DNA of 64,000 nucleotides from Himantopus leucocephalus (GCA_003993805.1 RSEF01000001.1:190339824-190403823); one strand, 5' to 3'; positions 11,901 through 24,787 are shown, counted from the stretch's first letter. Numbers and translations are program-made. Notes: generated by a model not told the origin, from the letters alone.

Positions 11901-14432
11901 AAATGTTGCAGAGACCTGCTTTTGTTGGCACAACAGTTTTAAAAAGTGGCCAGGGTCACAGAAGAGAGGCTGGAAGCTAGCTGCATTGCCTTGGCTACCT
12001 GAAGGGGTCTATCAGAAGGGTGTCTTGTACTCTTCGTAGCAACAGACAAGCATTTTGGAAGGGCTGGAGCTCCGGTCAGATCTCCCTTATGTGCTAGGGA
12101 TATTGGACACAACAATAACTCACTCAGATGTCTAACTTAGTGGCATCTGTTCTGGACCACAACTTTCTGATGGAACACTGTATGAGCACTTGAAGCATGC
12201 AGACCATGAATGTTTTTTTTCCTTCATGTTTTTGGTATTACTTACTATTACATGTAAAAACTTCCCTCCTCCTCAAACTATGAACTGCTGATGCAGTTCA
12301 CCTCTCCTATTTCTTGACCAGTATGTTCCACCAGTTCATTCTGAATAGTTTTGCCCATGGGCTATGCCTTTGTGAGACCACCTTTTGAATGGCTCTGACG
12401 CTGTTGTTACTGATGTCAACGAATGCATGACAAATTTCAAGTGAGTGTCTGTTGCTCAGAGTGAAAGTATTTCCTCAGATGCGACTCATAAGATGGATGA
12501 AAAGAGTCCTCACCCACCCATACTGCAGCTGTGTTGGTCTGCCTGCCCGGTGTGAGTTCAGTGCAGAATCGTTTTCTACCAAAATCGGATTCTACCAAAA
12601 TCTACCAATCGTTTTCTATTGTTGGAAGGTTTCCTTTTCTGCCTTGAGGCAGAGCAAACTAATGCCTTTGCATACATGGCTTGGATTCTGCAAATGCTGA
12701 TGGAATTTCCATGGGAGTGAAGGCACATGGACACATAATCTCTTGACCCACATACCCCCATCTGTGTTATTGAGGCATCACACTCATTTAAATGACACAC
12801 AGTTTTGTCAGGCCCTATGAGTTTGCAATGTCTTTCTTCTTGATGATGGAATTAAAGATGCACTTTTTCTTTATGTTGCATGAACGTTATTTTTAATGGT
12901 AAGATAATTTTTTTTTTTTTTGTAGGCCCCTTTGACTTTCCCATTGAGCTCCAAGGGACATTCAACATGTTAGGTGATTCCTGCTGAGGGACATATCATG
13001 TTTTATACCTTCTGTATCCAGATAAACTGATTCCCAAAATAGAGACTCCAGATTTTTTGTCTAGCATCTAAATGGAGTGTTTGTCTCAAAGGAATCATCC
13101 CCAGGAACACCAGTCCTCCATGTACAACACTGAAAGATTTTGGAAAGCAGTGGAACTAGGCCAGACTAATGCTGAGAACTTCTTAAGAGCAAAATTAATA
13201 CTGTTTCCTGACAACAATTAGGTCTATGCCCAACTCTATCCAAAAACAGAGTTTCACCTGATCAGCTGTGACTGTCTAAAGATGTTTACCTCTGAGCTAC
13301 TGCTTCTACACTTTCTTGTAGTTGATGGAAGGTAGTAAACACCTTTGTGGCTCAATTCACTTCACCTTGAAGGAGAAGGTATCATCTAAATTCTAAAAGA
13401 ACCATGCCTCAAAACCCACCTGTTTATTTTCTTAGCTATTAGAAGAACCCTCAGGTCGTCAGATCAGATGTGAGCCTCTGGCTTTTTGCAAGCCTAAAGC
13501 TAAGGCAGATGAACCCAGTGAAGAAGGGTCCTCTCTTGTCTTGAATATAGAATGGAGCTCACGCCATCCTTTTGTGAGTAGGGAGCCTCTTTTTCTCATC
13601 AGAGACTCACTATGGAGTAATGTGGATTCTTCATATGCCTCTAAATCAACACGTCTATAGAAGGCTGTCTTCAAATTTGATTCCACGAGGAAGCATTACT
13701 GAAGTACATCTCAAAGACCTGTATCATCAGACCCGAATCTGAATTTGTTTGCCCTTAAGCAAGATGGCCTAAATGTTAAAAGCAATTTTGAAGGTGAGTA
13801 TCTGAAAATCCCAGTGACTGACAAGCTGATTCTTCAGGTACTTAGGCATCAAGTCCCAGGGGCAGTCCTTGTCTACAGCGATACCCTTTAGCCTGTTTTT
13901 AAAAACGCATCTGAAAGCGTATGACTTCTGTGTAAATAAAAATCACTCTTGTCATGTTTACTGAGCTCGACAGGATGAATTTGTGATGTGGAAGCAATAC
14001 TCATCAAATGGTGGAAGAAATATGAAACTGAGCAAAACTGTAAATACTTTCTATGTCTTTTGTTTGTTATTGTGGCATACTATAAAGCACAGATCATTTG
14101 ACTTCACAAATTATATTTGCTTTTGTAGAAAAGAGCTAGGTCTCCCTTCTTTCAAAGCAAGCTTAACACAATCAATATTTTTTTAGCCTTTCAAAATCCT
14201 GAAAGTTTAGATGATCCAATAAGGGACAGATAAAAGTAGAAACAACCCAAAAGTATAAAATAAGCAAGAATGAAGGGTGCATTTAACCTGAAAAGCAATT
14301 TGCAGAGTGTGTTGTTTTTTGTTGCTGTTAAAATAAACTACAAATGAACATACAGGTATATATGTCACCACAGAGGATAGCTGCAAAGATTTATATGGAG
14401 TCACAGGACACTAAGCCTATTGAATCCATTCC
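8953..14432. other. Unique noncoding sequence
   Basis: No gene or mobile element recognised. A poly-T run lies at about 12909-12923. An exact POU octamer (ATGCAAAT) is at 10271-10278. An exon-like block with plausible splice sites at 10398-10483 is described in the findings. The 12570-12620 stretch has a small local repetition of the words 'cgttttcta' and 'ctaccaaaatc'. All open frames are short (under about 90 codons) and unrecognised. Confidence 0.5.
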
Positions 14433-14440
14433 AAAATGGC
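14433..14440 (+). promoter_or_regulatory. YY1-like core motif
   Basis: AAAATGGC matches the YY1 core (AANATGGC). Alone it would be unremarkable. It lies about 90 bases upstream of the CTCF-like and inverted YY1-like motifs at 14526-14634, which gives it some context. Confidence 0.25.
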
Positions 14441-14525
14441 TAAGTAGCTTGTTGTGCAGCCAGCAGCAATACATATTTTGATAAATATTTAACTTTTTTT
14501 TTTGCCTGACTAGTCTTAGAAATAG

Positions 14526-14539
14526 CCACTAGATGGCAC
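14526..14539 (+). promoter_or_regulatory. CTCF-binding-site-like motif (site 1)
   Basis: CCACTAGATGGCAC matches the vertebrate CTCF core CCASYAGRKGGCRS at all 14 positions, and flanking bases (TAG before, TG after) also resemble the extended motif. CTCF binds such sites through its zinc-finger array and, with cohesin, anchors chromatin loops and insulates neighbouring domains. The motif is on the plus strand, as is a second one 95 bases downstream. Binding in vivo is inferred. Confidence 0.55.
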
Positions 14540-14589
14540 TGGTTTTGCATAGCTGGAAAGTAAGCAAGATTTTTCCAGAGAGAAATCGA

Positions 14590-14605
14590 AATGGCCGATG
14601 CCATT
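14590..14605. promoter_or_regulatory. Inverted pair of YY1-like cores
   Basis: AATGGC-CGAT-GCCATT is a perfect inverted repeat (6-base arms, 4-base centre) presenting an ATGGC/GCCAT core on each strand. YY1 recognises this core and often occupies loop anchors and promoters with CTCF. The pair sits between the two CTCF-like motifs and contains a CpG, scarce in this window. Confidence 0.35.
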
Positions 14606-14620
14606 AAATTCTACTTTACA

Positions 14621-14634
14621 TCAGTAGGTGGCAG
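14621..14634 (+). promoter_or_regulatory. CTCF-binding-site-like motif (site 2)
   Basis: TCAGTAGGTGGCAG matches the CTCF core CCASYAGRKGGCRS at 13 of 14 positions, with only the first base off. It has the same orientation as site 1, 95 bases away. Tandem same-strand CTCF motifs are common at strong domain boundaries. Confidence 0.5.
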
Positions 14635-14640
14635 ATTTGG

Positions 14641-17527
14641 GCTATTTATGGAAAAAAACAAAAGCTTTAATGTTCTGTGGTCCTCGCAAAACTATTTTCA
14701 TTTATTTTTTCTTAAGCCTTCTGTATGTAAAATATAATACAAAAATAAAAATTACTGGCTGAATAAAAAGGACTTTCATTTAAAATCTTTGTTTCATCTT
14801 TTCAAATTACAAGCAAAAATATACTGGAAAGTAAGAACCTATTAAAACCATTAATAAAAAGGGAATCAAAACATAAAGGCATAAGAACACAGTTCTAAAA
14901 ACAATTTCCAGTCAGAGTTTCAGTGGTAATAAAAAAATATTCTAACATAGAAGAATACTTAAAAGGTAAAAATAGAGAAATGTGTCTTGATTTAAAAACA
15001 TATGACAGAGATACTTTTCACTTCTGTGATGCTTTCAGTCTGAGATCGCAAAACCATACATTTTTTGGTCTCTGTGAGCCATTTTAAATACATTTACAGA
15101 AGTGAGTAAAAAGGGGTGCAAAGAAAATGATTACCTCGTAACACTGATTTCATTTTTGGATGCCCGTGTTCTCGCTAGTGCAAGAAATTACGAGAGTAGT
15201 CTTGGCTCCCCTCAAATCAATGAAAGCTGTTTTTCATGGAGCAACAGTTTTCAGCCTAGCTATCTCGAAGATCCTAACAATCCCACACCAAACTTATTTG
15301 TCAGGAAGGAGTATGTCTACGTGGTGCAGGTATAGTTCCAGCTGGAGCGACCTGGGCTAGCTCCAAAGAGGCAGCAGAGTGGCCACAGTTCATGTGATGC
15401 TTTGTCTGGGTAAATTAGCTTTCAAAGGGTTGGGTGGTGATGTTGCTCCCAGGACTTCAGCTATTATCTCTGCAAGCAGTGCACTGTGAACCATACAGCA
15501 GAGACAATCTGAGGACAAGAATCAATCTTCTCCCCTCTAATACGCTACTATGGCATCAGGTACCTACATACACTTGGAACCCAGACCTTGATATTTTACT
15601 CAGAGTGTTTTTACCTTTCTCTCCCAAAGTGGCATGCAGGTCTCACTCTTTTTTTTTTTTTTTTTTTNTACTATTGAAACCTTGTCACCCTCTTATGCAA
15701 CAGCCCGGTGCAGTCACCCAAGAAGCAACAGCCGACGCTCAGCTCCCACCTCTCCCTGGGGAGACTGCAATCCGCGTCTCACTGCTCCTCCGAGGTACTG
15801 TAGACACCTGACTGCGGGGTGCTTGGCTGTGGGAGCTCTCTTTTCACTTGTCCTGCTGATGGTGCACGGAAAAGACATCATGGGGGTCAGAGCAGAAACA
15901 TGAGTGCGTCCCCTGAGGTGCTTTTGTAAGTGGGTGCATGCCAAGCTATGGAGTCAGGCTGCTTCTTGCTCTCTCTTTCTTTCTGTTCCCAGCATGTACA
16001 AAGTTAACTATTTCCTACGCAGTGGAAAACCTTCAATAAGAGGTTGAGGACTAAAAGCAGCCAACCACCTGAGCATAAAAGCCTATTTTTTCAGAGCCTC
16101 CTCTGGGAGGCAGTTGTAGTCTGAAATCCCCTCAGGCAATGGTGGGGACAGAGTGAGGGTCCCCTCTGTGAGCTGGGCCTGCTGTAAGTACTGTGCAAAG
16201 GTGGGGACAGAAACCTCCTCTTCTGGCTGCCTTTTCAAAGCAAGCTGTGAAAACCATGGTGTTTGATAAAGGCCCCAATTGTGTAGGTGTGTTAGGTGAA
16301 AAATGTGAAACTGAAGGGGAGTTAGAGTGGGTTTCTGAATGCTAATTGGGCTTGGGCATGAGATGGAGCTCATCAGTGCTGTCAGAACTGAAGTTTTATC
16401 TGTGCACACCCAGAAGATCTTTAGGCACTGAGGGAGGTTTGATGTAAAAAAGCATGGGGGTACTTTTGGAAGCAGGAGCATCTGAGCAAAGGTTTTGTCT
16501 TTGCACCCTAAAGCCCACGTTCTGCTTCTTGCAGACACCTAACAGCTCTCTTTGGGATCGGTCCTAAATGGTCAGCATAAGAACTCTGAAGAAATTGATT
16601 TATATGCTTAAACAGAACTGAGCAGGCATAATTCATCCCCTCCTATACCTCTGGAAGCTCACAAAGCTACAGGAGACTCCAGTGGGGCCTGAGCTGCATC
16701 ATCTGGCAGAAGGAGAGCAGAGATTAGACCAGCGTATTACACCTAGAGCAGATAGATTCCCTAAGGGATGTGTGTGTAGGACGGATTGGGGAAACCTGGA
16801 TGAGAAACATACAGTGCACAACAACTCCAGGCACATTACACTGATGCCTGCTGCTGGGGCAGGATAAACGCAATTAGTTATACCTGCTGTGCTAATCCTG
16901 CAAATCCCATCCCAGCCAATTCACTGAAATTGCATTCTCTAGCTCTCTCTTCGCTTGTGTAGACGTTCCAGTGCCTAATTCTGGGAGCTTAACCAGGGCG
17001 TTGCTCTGCACACAGTTGCTGGAGGGGATCATAGCAGGAGTCATGCCCTCCCATGTTCTGCTTTTTAAACTTCTAGCAAACACCGTCCCTGTCTCAGAGT
17101 TGCTCTGAGCTCCTGCCATTCCTGCCAGAGACAGTTCAGTACCCTGATTAAATGCAAGTATGAGATTATCCGGCATCTCCCTTAGACTAAGGATAGGACT
17201 CATCCCTTTCAGCTTTAGCTGTGTAAAAGCTACATGCTCAAGCTATTCATCTGAGCATCCTCTCTCTAAAAAAGAGACATCGTCACCTCCAAAATGATGG
17301 TGCCTATCCATTCCCCCATTTCAGACGCTGTCTTATGATAAGATAAATTTCTCACTCTTCTCCCTGACTATGGAGGGGGCTCACAGAGCTGCCTGAGACC
17401 GGAAACCTAACTTTGAGGGTCTCACTGCTAGCTGAGGTGAATCTCATGCCGTTTCAGTGAAGGAATCTGAAAAAAAAAATCCCCGGGCTGATAGCTCTAC
17501 TCCAGGGCTATTAGCATTTCCGCGGTG
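14641..17527. other. Unique noncoding sequence with one sequencing gap
   Basis: No gene recognised. A T homopolymer at about 15649-15667 ends in a single N (15668), the kind of place where assemblies stall. The 151-codon minus-strand frame at 16083-16538 is of chance length and matches nothing I know. Within it, on the plus strand, a segment from about 16096 to 16184 has a polypyrimidine-AG before it and GTAAGT after it but is closed in all three frames, so at most a noncoding exon. Confidence 0.45.
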
Positions 17528-17541
17528 CTGCCCTCTGCTTC
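17528..17541 (-). promoter_or_regulatory. Partial CTCF-like motif, opposite orientation
   Basis: CTGCCCTCTGCTTC matches the reverse-complemented CTCF core at 12 of 14 positions, including the informative GCCCTCTGC part. It faces the plus-strand motifs at 14.5 kb, a convergent arrangement. The match is imperfect, so confidence is modest. Confidence 0.3.
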
Positions 17542-17589
17542 CTAAATCACTACAAAGCAAATCCTTCTGGAATTTGGTGGGTAGGTTAT

Positions 17590-17980
17590 AAAATCATTCA
17601 GACTGGGAGGCATGTCAGAAGGTCTCTAGTCTAACATACTAGGATCTACAGGGCTTTATGTAGCTGGGTCTTGAAAACCAGCAGTGGGCAACCTGCTTTG
17701 CTGCTTAATTTGCCTGAGAGTGAAAAATGCTTTCCTTATACCTGCTCAGAAAGTCTTGCTCTCCTGACATGCACTGCTGTGAACAGCCTGTCTCCACCTT
17801 CTTGCTGACCTCCTCAAAAGTGCTGGGTTCTGTTGTATGGTCCCCCTGCTACTGTCTCTCCTCCACGCTCCCTTGGCTTCTCCTCACAGGGCAAGTGCTC
17901 CAGCCCCAACCATCGTGGCAGCCTTTGCTGAACTTGCTGTACCAGACTGGGAGTTGTTTTGTGGTTCCCACGCCCAGCCC
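17590..17980 (-). mobile_element. Old CR1 LINE fragment, 3' half
   Basis: Minus-strand remnant of a diverged CR1-family element. Recognisable blocks in plus-strand order are an 'aaatcattcagactgggagg' start, 'gctgggtcttgaaaaccagc', 'tgctttccttatacctg', 'ctgctgtgaacagcctg', and at 17880-17935 'cctcacagggcaagtgctcc' followed by 'agccccaaccatcgtggc'. These lie in the same order in the CR1 3' end read backwards. The copy has many substitutions and small indels and is an inactive relic. Short open frames across it are by-products. Confidence 0.75.
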
Positions 17981-20900
17981 ACAAGATATCACTCACACAC
18001 CCCAATAGGAGTTGCCTCAAGCCTGGACTGCCAGTAACCCCACCCAGGCTGCTTCAAGGACTGCAGATTTCCCCCTTGATCCCACGGAGAGGCTGTGCAA
18101 GAACAGCAGCTGACAGACGAATAATTAAGGCAAGTAACTCTAGGTCGATAAGACTTCTGTTTTTCCTCCCCCTAATCTTCAGGCATGGAAAACAAGGCCA
18201 TGTGTGCCCTGGTTGTAAGGAACCATGACTTTGGCCTTGAGCAAGACCAAGCTTTGGGAGTGTTCCAGTGTCAGGCCTCTAAAACAGTTAAGAAACTGAA
18301 AAAGAAAGCAGAAATGTACCTTGTGAGCTTTTCAAGGGATATCAATGCCTAATCCTTGTCCACTATAACCCAGCTGACTCCTAACTCCATTCTTCACCAA
18401 ACTGTACACCCGTATACAAGCTGCCACATTCTTTTGTTGACTCTGGATAGCCTCGGGTACTCAGAAACTGTTATTTCTAGCAGGGTTCAACATGCATGGC
18501 GTTTCTCTTGTGTTTCAGCAAGGCTGATGTTTCTTCCAGCAAGTGGTCTCATTACAGCGAACAGGAGTATTTTTTCTCTCCTTTTGTATTCAGTACAAAG
18601 CAGAGTGGTTCTGACATGACTGTGTTTAAAATGAAGCAAGCTCCAGCATCTGCATTTATGAAAGAAGCTGCAGTTTGTTCTTGCCACTAGATCTATACAC
18701 AGCCCAAAGAGCTGACTGTAGCCAGACTGCAAACGAGATGCCTGCACTTGTATTGTTTCAATTTAGAGGCTACCTTGATTTTTCTGGGGATGGTAAAGAC
18801 AGCTCAAGTGTCACACCTGCATCTGCAGCCTCTCTGGACAGAGTCACTAGGAGAAGGTCACAGTCACACCGTCCTCCTTTCTGTTCTGCTCTAGACTGTC
18901 CTATCTCCACCTTCGGTGACAAATTTGCGCAGTTGCTGTAAGCTGTACGGGAGGTATTTCTGACTGCTGTGCACGTCTGTGTGTGTCCCATCCTATCCGG
19001 GGCAAAGAGGCAACAAGGAATCCGGCTCCCCTGCTTGTCTCAACAAGCCCCTTAGCAGCAGAGGAAAAATTCTTCCCCTCCTCTCCTTCATTTGATGTTA
19101 TAGCTGTCCCAGCCTAGGATGTTAACAAAGACTGGATTTCATCTCAGTTTACTTCTTTGACAAATGTGGGATTCCACTACTGCCTTGGCATTAAGCACTT
19201 TTTAAAATGTAAATTTCTCAGCTGCAAGGAATCACATTAAAAAAAAAATATTCAAAAAGCTACTGTCTAAATCAAAGACTAATTGGCTGCCAAATTATGG
19301 GTTTATGCAACTCCCTCGTTGCAGCTTGTTTTGCTTTTTTACCAGAGGTAAGTAAAAAAGCATCAGAAAACACACAAATTTTTTTTTGTTTTCCTTTCAT
19401 AATAAAACATGTGATGCCAACCCATTTACTTTGAAAACTCTTGCTGCCTACAGTGAGAATTCTGCCCACCTGAGATTGCCTGTCCAGCCTAAGGTTGCTT
19501 CCACAGGGAAATGGAAACCACTCACGTGATCAAATCCTGACTAAGGGGAAACTGAGGCAAGGAGCATGGTCACCAGCAAACTATTGGGTGAGTGAGGAGT
19601 GGAAGTAGGTTCCTCAAAGACCTGGCTGTCATGCCTTCCCGCAGAGGGTTCAAAGAAGCAGCTCTGAGATCATCTTCCTCTAACAGTTGTGGCAAAGGGC
19701 ATGAAGATTCAGAGTCGTCTTGTACCTGGGAATCGTTTTGTGAATGCCGTCTTGGAGTGGGGACATCTGGGGACCTGAATATGCAACTGAAAACTCGTGA
19801 AATCAAAGTGCAGCAGTTGGTTAACTTTATTGCTCAGGTCTCCATGGTGGCCTCAATCTCACACCCAGGGAACTTAATGGGAGGAAGAAATTGCTTCCTT
19901 GACAGATGTTCACAAGCACACGGGTGAGATGCTCTGAACCACGACCCACAAGGCACTGGGGTTAGTGTTAGACCTCAGGTACATCATTCTGGGTCAGTGT
20001 CTGTGGTTGACCCAGTCCCAGTGTGGAGTTTCGAGACAATCTGCCCAGGATGTAACAGGAGTCGGATCATATTTTCCTTTTTTCTTTCTTTCTCTCTGTG
20101 ACAGTTCCTCATCCTGCCTCAAGCTCTGTTCTTGCCAGCCTCTCAAAAACATCATATGCAGCAGACTACCTGGATGCAGTGATCTTCTTCTCTATATGAC
20201 CTTGCAAAGATGTTATTCCTCCCCGACTCCGTGCCAGGAGTTTTATCTTAATCCTTTGTTGCAATCTCAGTATGCGAATTCACACTTGCAAGGAAGAACA
20301 AGGATTTCAGGCAAATTACAGTGAAGCAATGGGAATTTCTAGTAAAGCATTTGCCTTATTTCTTCAGCTTTAATGCTTAGCTTTTCCCTTTCGTTTTCCC
20401 AGTAATTCGTGTTTAACGGGGTAACAAATCCATGGCCACCGGGGAACGGTACACCTGACACTATGCTGCAAACTGATTACTCAGGAATTCCCATAAATAG
20501 TGGGATAAGAAACCTGATTCTCCTGCTTCAGCTACTCAGTACCTTACTAGAGGATTGGCGGGGGTAGGGAATAGAGTGTCCCTATTTGAACAATATGTGG
20601 TCTTTGTGAAGCAATGAGGATTTTATCTAGTAAATGGCTTGTGGTGTGTATGTACATACACTAACCAGGCTGGGATCTTACCTTCACCTTTGAAATATGC
20701 TCTCGGGTAAACAACAACTTAAAAAAAGAAGGGTACAAATACCATTCCAAGAGCTTTTCCAACCGTACTGCATCTTTGCCATGTCAAAAATAAACTGCAA
20801 AATGAAAAGATGAAGAATGAGCCTACCATTTTGCGTCCTCACCTCTTAAAATAAAAGAGTAGTTTTAAAACGCATAAAAATGTTCTGCCATGATGAATTA

Positions 20901-23900
20901 CACATTTATAACCCTATTTAGTGAAGTATTTTACCTATGTAATTTTAAAACTGTCATTTTGACAAAAAATATAGATGAGCGAGTTGGCCTTTCACATTTA
21001 ATGTTTTCGTTCTTATTTGCAATTCACCAGGTTCAGCTTTGATTAAAGAAGTGGTATAAATGGAATGCATAATGGTCAGGACTTGAAGAACATATTACTC
21101 TGACACTGCAGGATAAGACTTTTTTCTTTGTATAAGCAGATTTGGTTTCTTCACCTGAGAAACTTCTTGAGCCTGGGCCTGCTGGCTTTATTACATCTGA
21201 AATGCATCTTGCCTTCGACTCCAAATAATTGCATAGAAAAAGATGCTTGATTTAAAGAGCAAGAGACAAAAGTCAGTGGATAGACATATTTATAAACCCA
21301 CACTTTCTCTTTAACAGACTTTCAGCGAATGAATCATCCTGTGCGATCTGACTTTAAACCTGAGATGAGGTGTGGCTGCTGCAAAAGATCGTAGGGCCAA
21401 TGCTAACTGGTGATTAGAAAAGGTTCTGCTCTGGACACGGCACCTCCTGTTAATAGGGGGTTTTCTCCACAGCAGCTGCTGCGGGTGCCTGGCATAATGT
21501 GGCCCTGAATTAGCTCAGAGGAAATATCCCCTTCTCCATTACTTGTCAGAGACGTTTTTATGTCTTCAGCTCACCTTCTGTGGGAGCCTCGGTTATTCCA
21601 TGTTAAGTTAGAATTTTGGAAAAAAAAACCCAAGCCCCCAAACCAACCAACAAATTGCCAGAAAAGCTTTATTTTAAAATAGTTACTGCTGTTCTGGTAA
21701 AGACACGTTAAATACAAATTCTCTCCCCTGTGACTTGCTCTAATTATTATGCATTGCATTCCAGCTTCACACTCAGAATATTTTGTTGGTTTCCTAATGA
21801 AACCACTCTGTATCAGTATTTGCTGACTGAGGACAGTAAATTCTAGATGATCCTTCTGGAAAGACCTTAGCTATGTAAATCAATTAGTGACCATTAAGGC
21901 AGGTACCTCAGGAGTGAAGTAGGCAGGCTTTTAATGGCTAATAACAACGTCAGACAATTATCTATGGGTCCGTTACTACCTTGGAAACCTACTGATCTTA
22001 CTCCAGATTTGCACTCTGTGTTTAATTCTGTTTGATTAAATGGACCCCCCTCTCAAGAGTCAGTGGCAGCAGAGTTTGCTTTAGAATCCAAGCTTACCAG
22101 CGTGGATAAAAAGAATATAAATAAATAACTGAAGAAGACGACAGATGTGAGAAACAAAGGAGATAACAGAATTCAATTACGCTATTTGGAGATGGTCCTG
22201 ACAGAAAGCGTGAAACATCTACATATTTAGGAAGGCCAATTTTAGGAACAAGGGTAGTGGTACACTGAAGCATTCATTCTTCTTTTTTAATTTCCTTCTT
22301 TGGATGTTGGTTTGCAGCAGACCACTCGGCAGATTCTTTGAGCCAGCGAAAGATCTGACACCTGGCTTCCAGCCCCTGTTCCAGGGAATTTCATGAGCAG
22401 TTAATGCAAAGCTGAACAGTATCAAGAAGAGATATTGAGCCCACAATTTTATATGATTTACCCTGTGCTGTTTAGGAACCTTTCTTTAGAGGTGGAAGCT
22501 TGGGGTTTGAGTCCATTTTAAGAACTCCACATTTTCTGTATCTGGGTTGGTGACAACTGGAGGAAAGAAGTGGCTCTTTTAGGTATTTTTTTATGCCAGC
22601 CTAAGTTTGAGAAAGCCTTCCCAGCTGAAACTGGTTGTCAAATTAATGTTGAATTCATAAATTGTTTTGGAATGGATGAAATTGGTTTTTGGGGATGTGA
22701 ATAGTTCATTCACAAGAAGAAAAATGTGCCCAGCTTCAGTGGATTTTATCGGCAGAGATGCACCCAAATGTTGCTAGAAATGACTTCCAGGCTGAGGAAG
22801 GGTGACGAATCCCACACTTAACCTTAAACGTGCACTTAAAAGCTTTCCTGAATGCAAAGTATACTGCCATTACTGGAAGTGCTGGGCCGAATTCTTCACT
22901 GCTTTATGTGCTCATGTACGTCTGGGCAGGCTAAGTGCCAAAAAAATGCAATATGCAACATGTTTGCAGAAGTGTTTGCCACATCCCGACCTTTTTCCAG
23001 AAGTGTTTATGCTTATGCAGGTTTCTCTGACAGCAGAGAAGCGGATCCAGTTTTCTAAAAGACCACATTTTTTATATCGCTCTGTCTCATTTGGTTTGCC
23101 TGCAGAGATTGTTAAATAGAAAGTCTCCAGTGAGGTAAATGAAATCTTTTTCTAACTGTCCCTTTTCACATCAGGGCAGTGAAGGTATTTAAGTCAAATA
23201 TGACTCTTCCAGGCTGAGTGTGACACATCTGCTGTACCTTTTCTTCCTTCATTGCCACTTATCCCACTTAACGGTGGCTTGATTAGCTGGCTAAGTGGAA
23301 ATGCTGAACTGTAGCTGAAATTCTCTCCTTCCCTATCAGTTCTTGAAAGGCCAAAATGATAAATGGGATTCAAATCTCAGAGCTTCACTTGTATCACAAA
23401 ATGTCAAACCAACCACTTTGTCTGGGTTCAGTGTTTCTTAAAATCTAGTCCTTGCCTTCTGTGTCTGTCTTCTGATGCATCTGCCTATGTGCATGTGACA
23501 GCACACGTGTGTGTATTTAAGGTCCAGCCTCTGGTTGTCTTGAGTTGTAGACACAGGAAATGTGGCAGATTTTAATACACATCTTCTCAATATCCAGCAA
23601 TACAAAGATCTGATGCATGAAAGTAAGAAAATGAAAGGAAGGAAAATGAAAGGAAAATATTTGGAAACTCCAGACCTAACTATACAAGAGTTATGTAGGA
23701 GGGCCGACAGGACATCAGCTCCACTTCAACCTCCTGTTGAGCATAGCCAAAAAGCCATGCCCATAACAAAATACCCACCACACCCATTTCCACAGGAAAC
23801 TGTTAACCTATAATAAAAGATAAAAAGATCATAAATGTTATAATGTGGCTCTGGAGAAACCAAAAGAGATCATGGTCAAACATCCCAGAGCCCTTTTTGA

Positions 23901-24773
23901 TCGCGGAAAGCAAAACTTTTATCACCATAACGAGAAAGGCAAGGAGCCTTAAATAGCTCCAGTCTGTCAAATTTGGATGGAAATACCCACCTGCCCCTGA
24001 ATCTGTGATTGTTTTCAGTCTGAATATGCGAGCAAGATGCAGTTGCACTGCACCTAAGAGGAATTAGTATTACAAGGAGCACTAGTGTGTCCTGCCCTCT
24101 GTCTGTAGCTGTAAAATCTACTGTCCTGAACATTACAATGCCATTGTATCTTAAAATTACAATTTTATCACCTTGTGTGTTGTGCACCTGTGAGGTTTTC
24201 AGGCTTCTAATTGTACAAAGCTCATTCTGGTGAAAGGATCATGAGCATTTTCAAGCAGTTTATAATGAGGATGTCATTGCTTTTCATAGTGTTAACAAGA
24301 TTACCATCATGTGTTCATGAATACTTAAGCACATTCAATAAAAAGGATGGGATGTGAAGAGGATGAGCTATTGCAGCTCTGAGATTGTTAATCAAGGTTG
24401 TAAATTATCCATATCCTTTAAATTCATGGTGGGACAGCAACATCAAAGCACTGTTTCTCCAACTGGCTGCAGTCAGAAAACAAACTTTTTTGAGGGGGGG
24501 GGCATGCATCACCATATTCTGCAAGTTTTCAAGGTAAAAAATTAGCTCAGAGTCCCAAAGTACACGCGCTCATGAGCTGTTTCTGCATTTGCTTGCTTCT
24601 GTCAGCTGATTACTCAGTGATCAGAGCTAGAAGGAACACTTTATTCAATGTATTGGATCTGGGGGAGGGTGTGATACAGGTCTGATGCTTTACAGTGTAG
24701 CCTACAAAACGTACAGCTTTGTTTACAGGCAGCTCTATTTATTTATGTACTGATTTTTGTATTGAACCTCCTT
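17981..24773. other. Unique noncoding sequence
   Basis: Nearly 7 kb with no recognisable gene, RNA or mobile element. The stretch 21290-21560 is free of simple repeats and has isolated CpGs and bipartite TTAA/TAAT motifs. The stretch 21880-22000 holds several homeodomain-type cores (CAATTAG, CATTAAG, TTAATGG, CTAATAA). Both look like candidate conserved noncoding elements, but this needs cross-species alignment. Open frames of 111 (19592-19927) and 119 codons (19965-20324) are unrecognised and of chance length. A G-run lies at about 24493-24502. Confidence 0.45.
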
Positions 24774-24787
24774 CTGCCACCTAGTTC
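24774..24787 (-). promoter_or_regulatory. Partial CTCF-like motif
   Basis: CTGCCACCTAGTTC matches the reverse-complemented CTCF core at 12 of 14 positions. The first 12 bases fit perfectly and only the last two (expected GG) do not. Occupancy cannot be judged from sequence. Confidence 0.35.

Noticed and set aside
16096..16184. Plus-strand block between a TTTTTTCAG acceptor and a GTAAGT donor
   Set aside because: Closed in all three frames and without other support; not a coding exon.
16083..16538. 151-codon minus-strand open frame
   Set aside because: Same chance argument; no recognisable family and no conservation evidence available.
22502..22515. GGTTTGAGTCC, another box-B-like word
   Set aside because: No matching box A or acceptor stem upstream.
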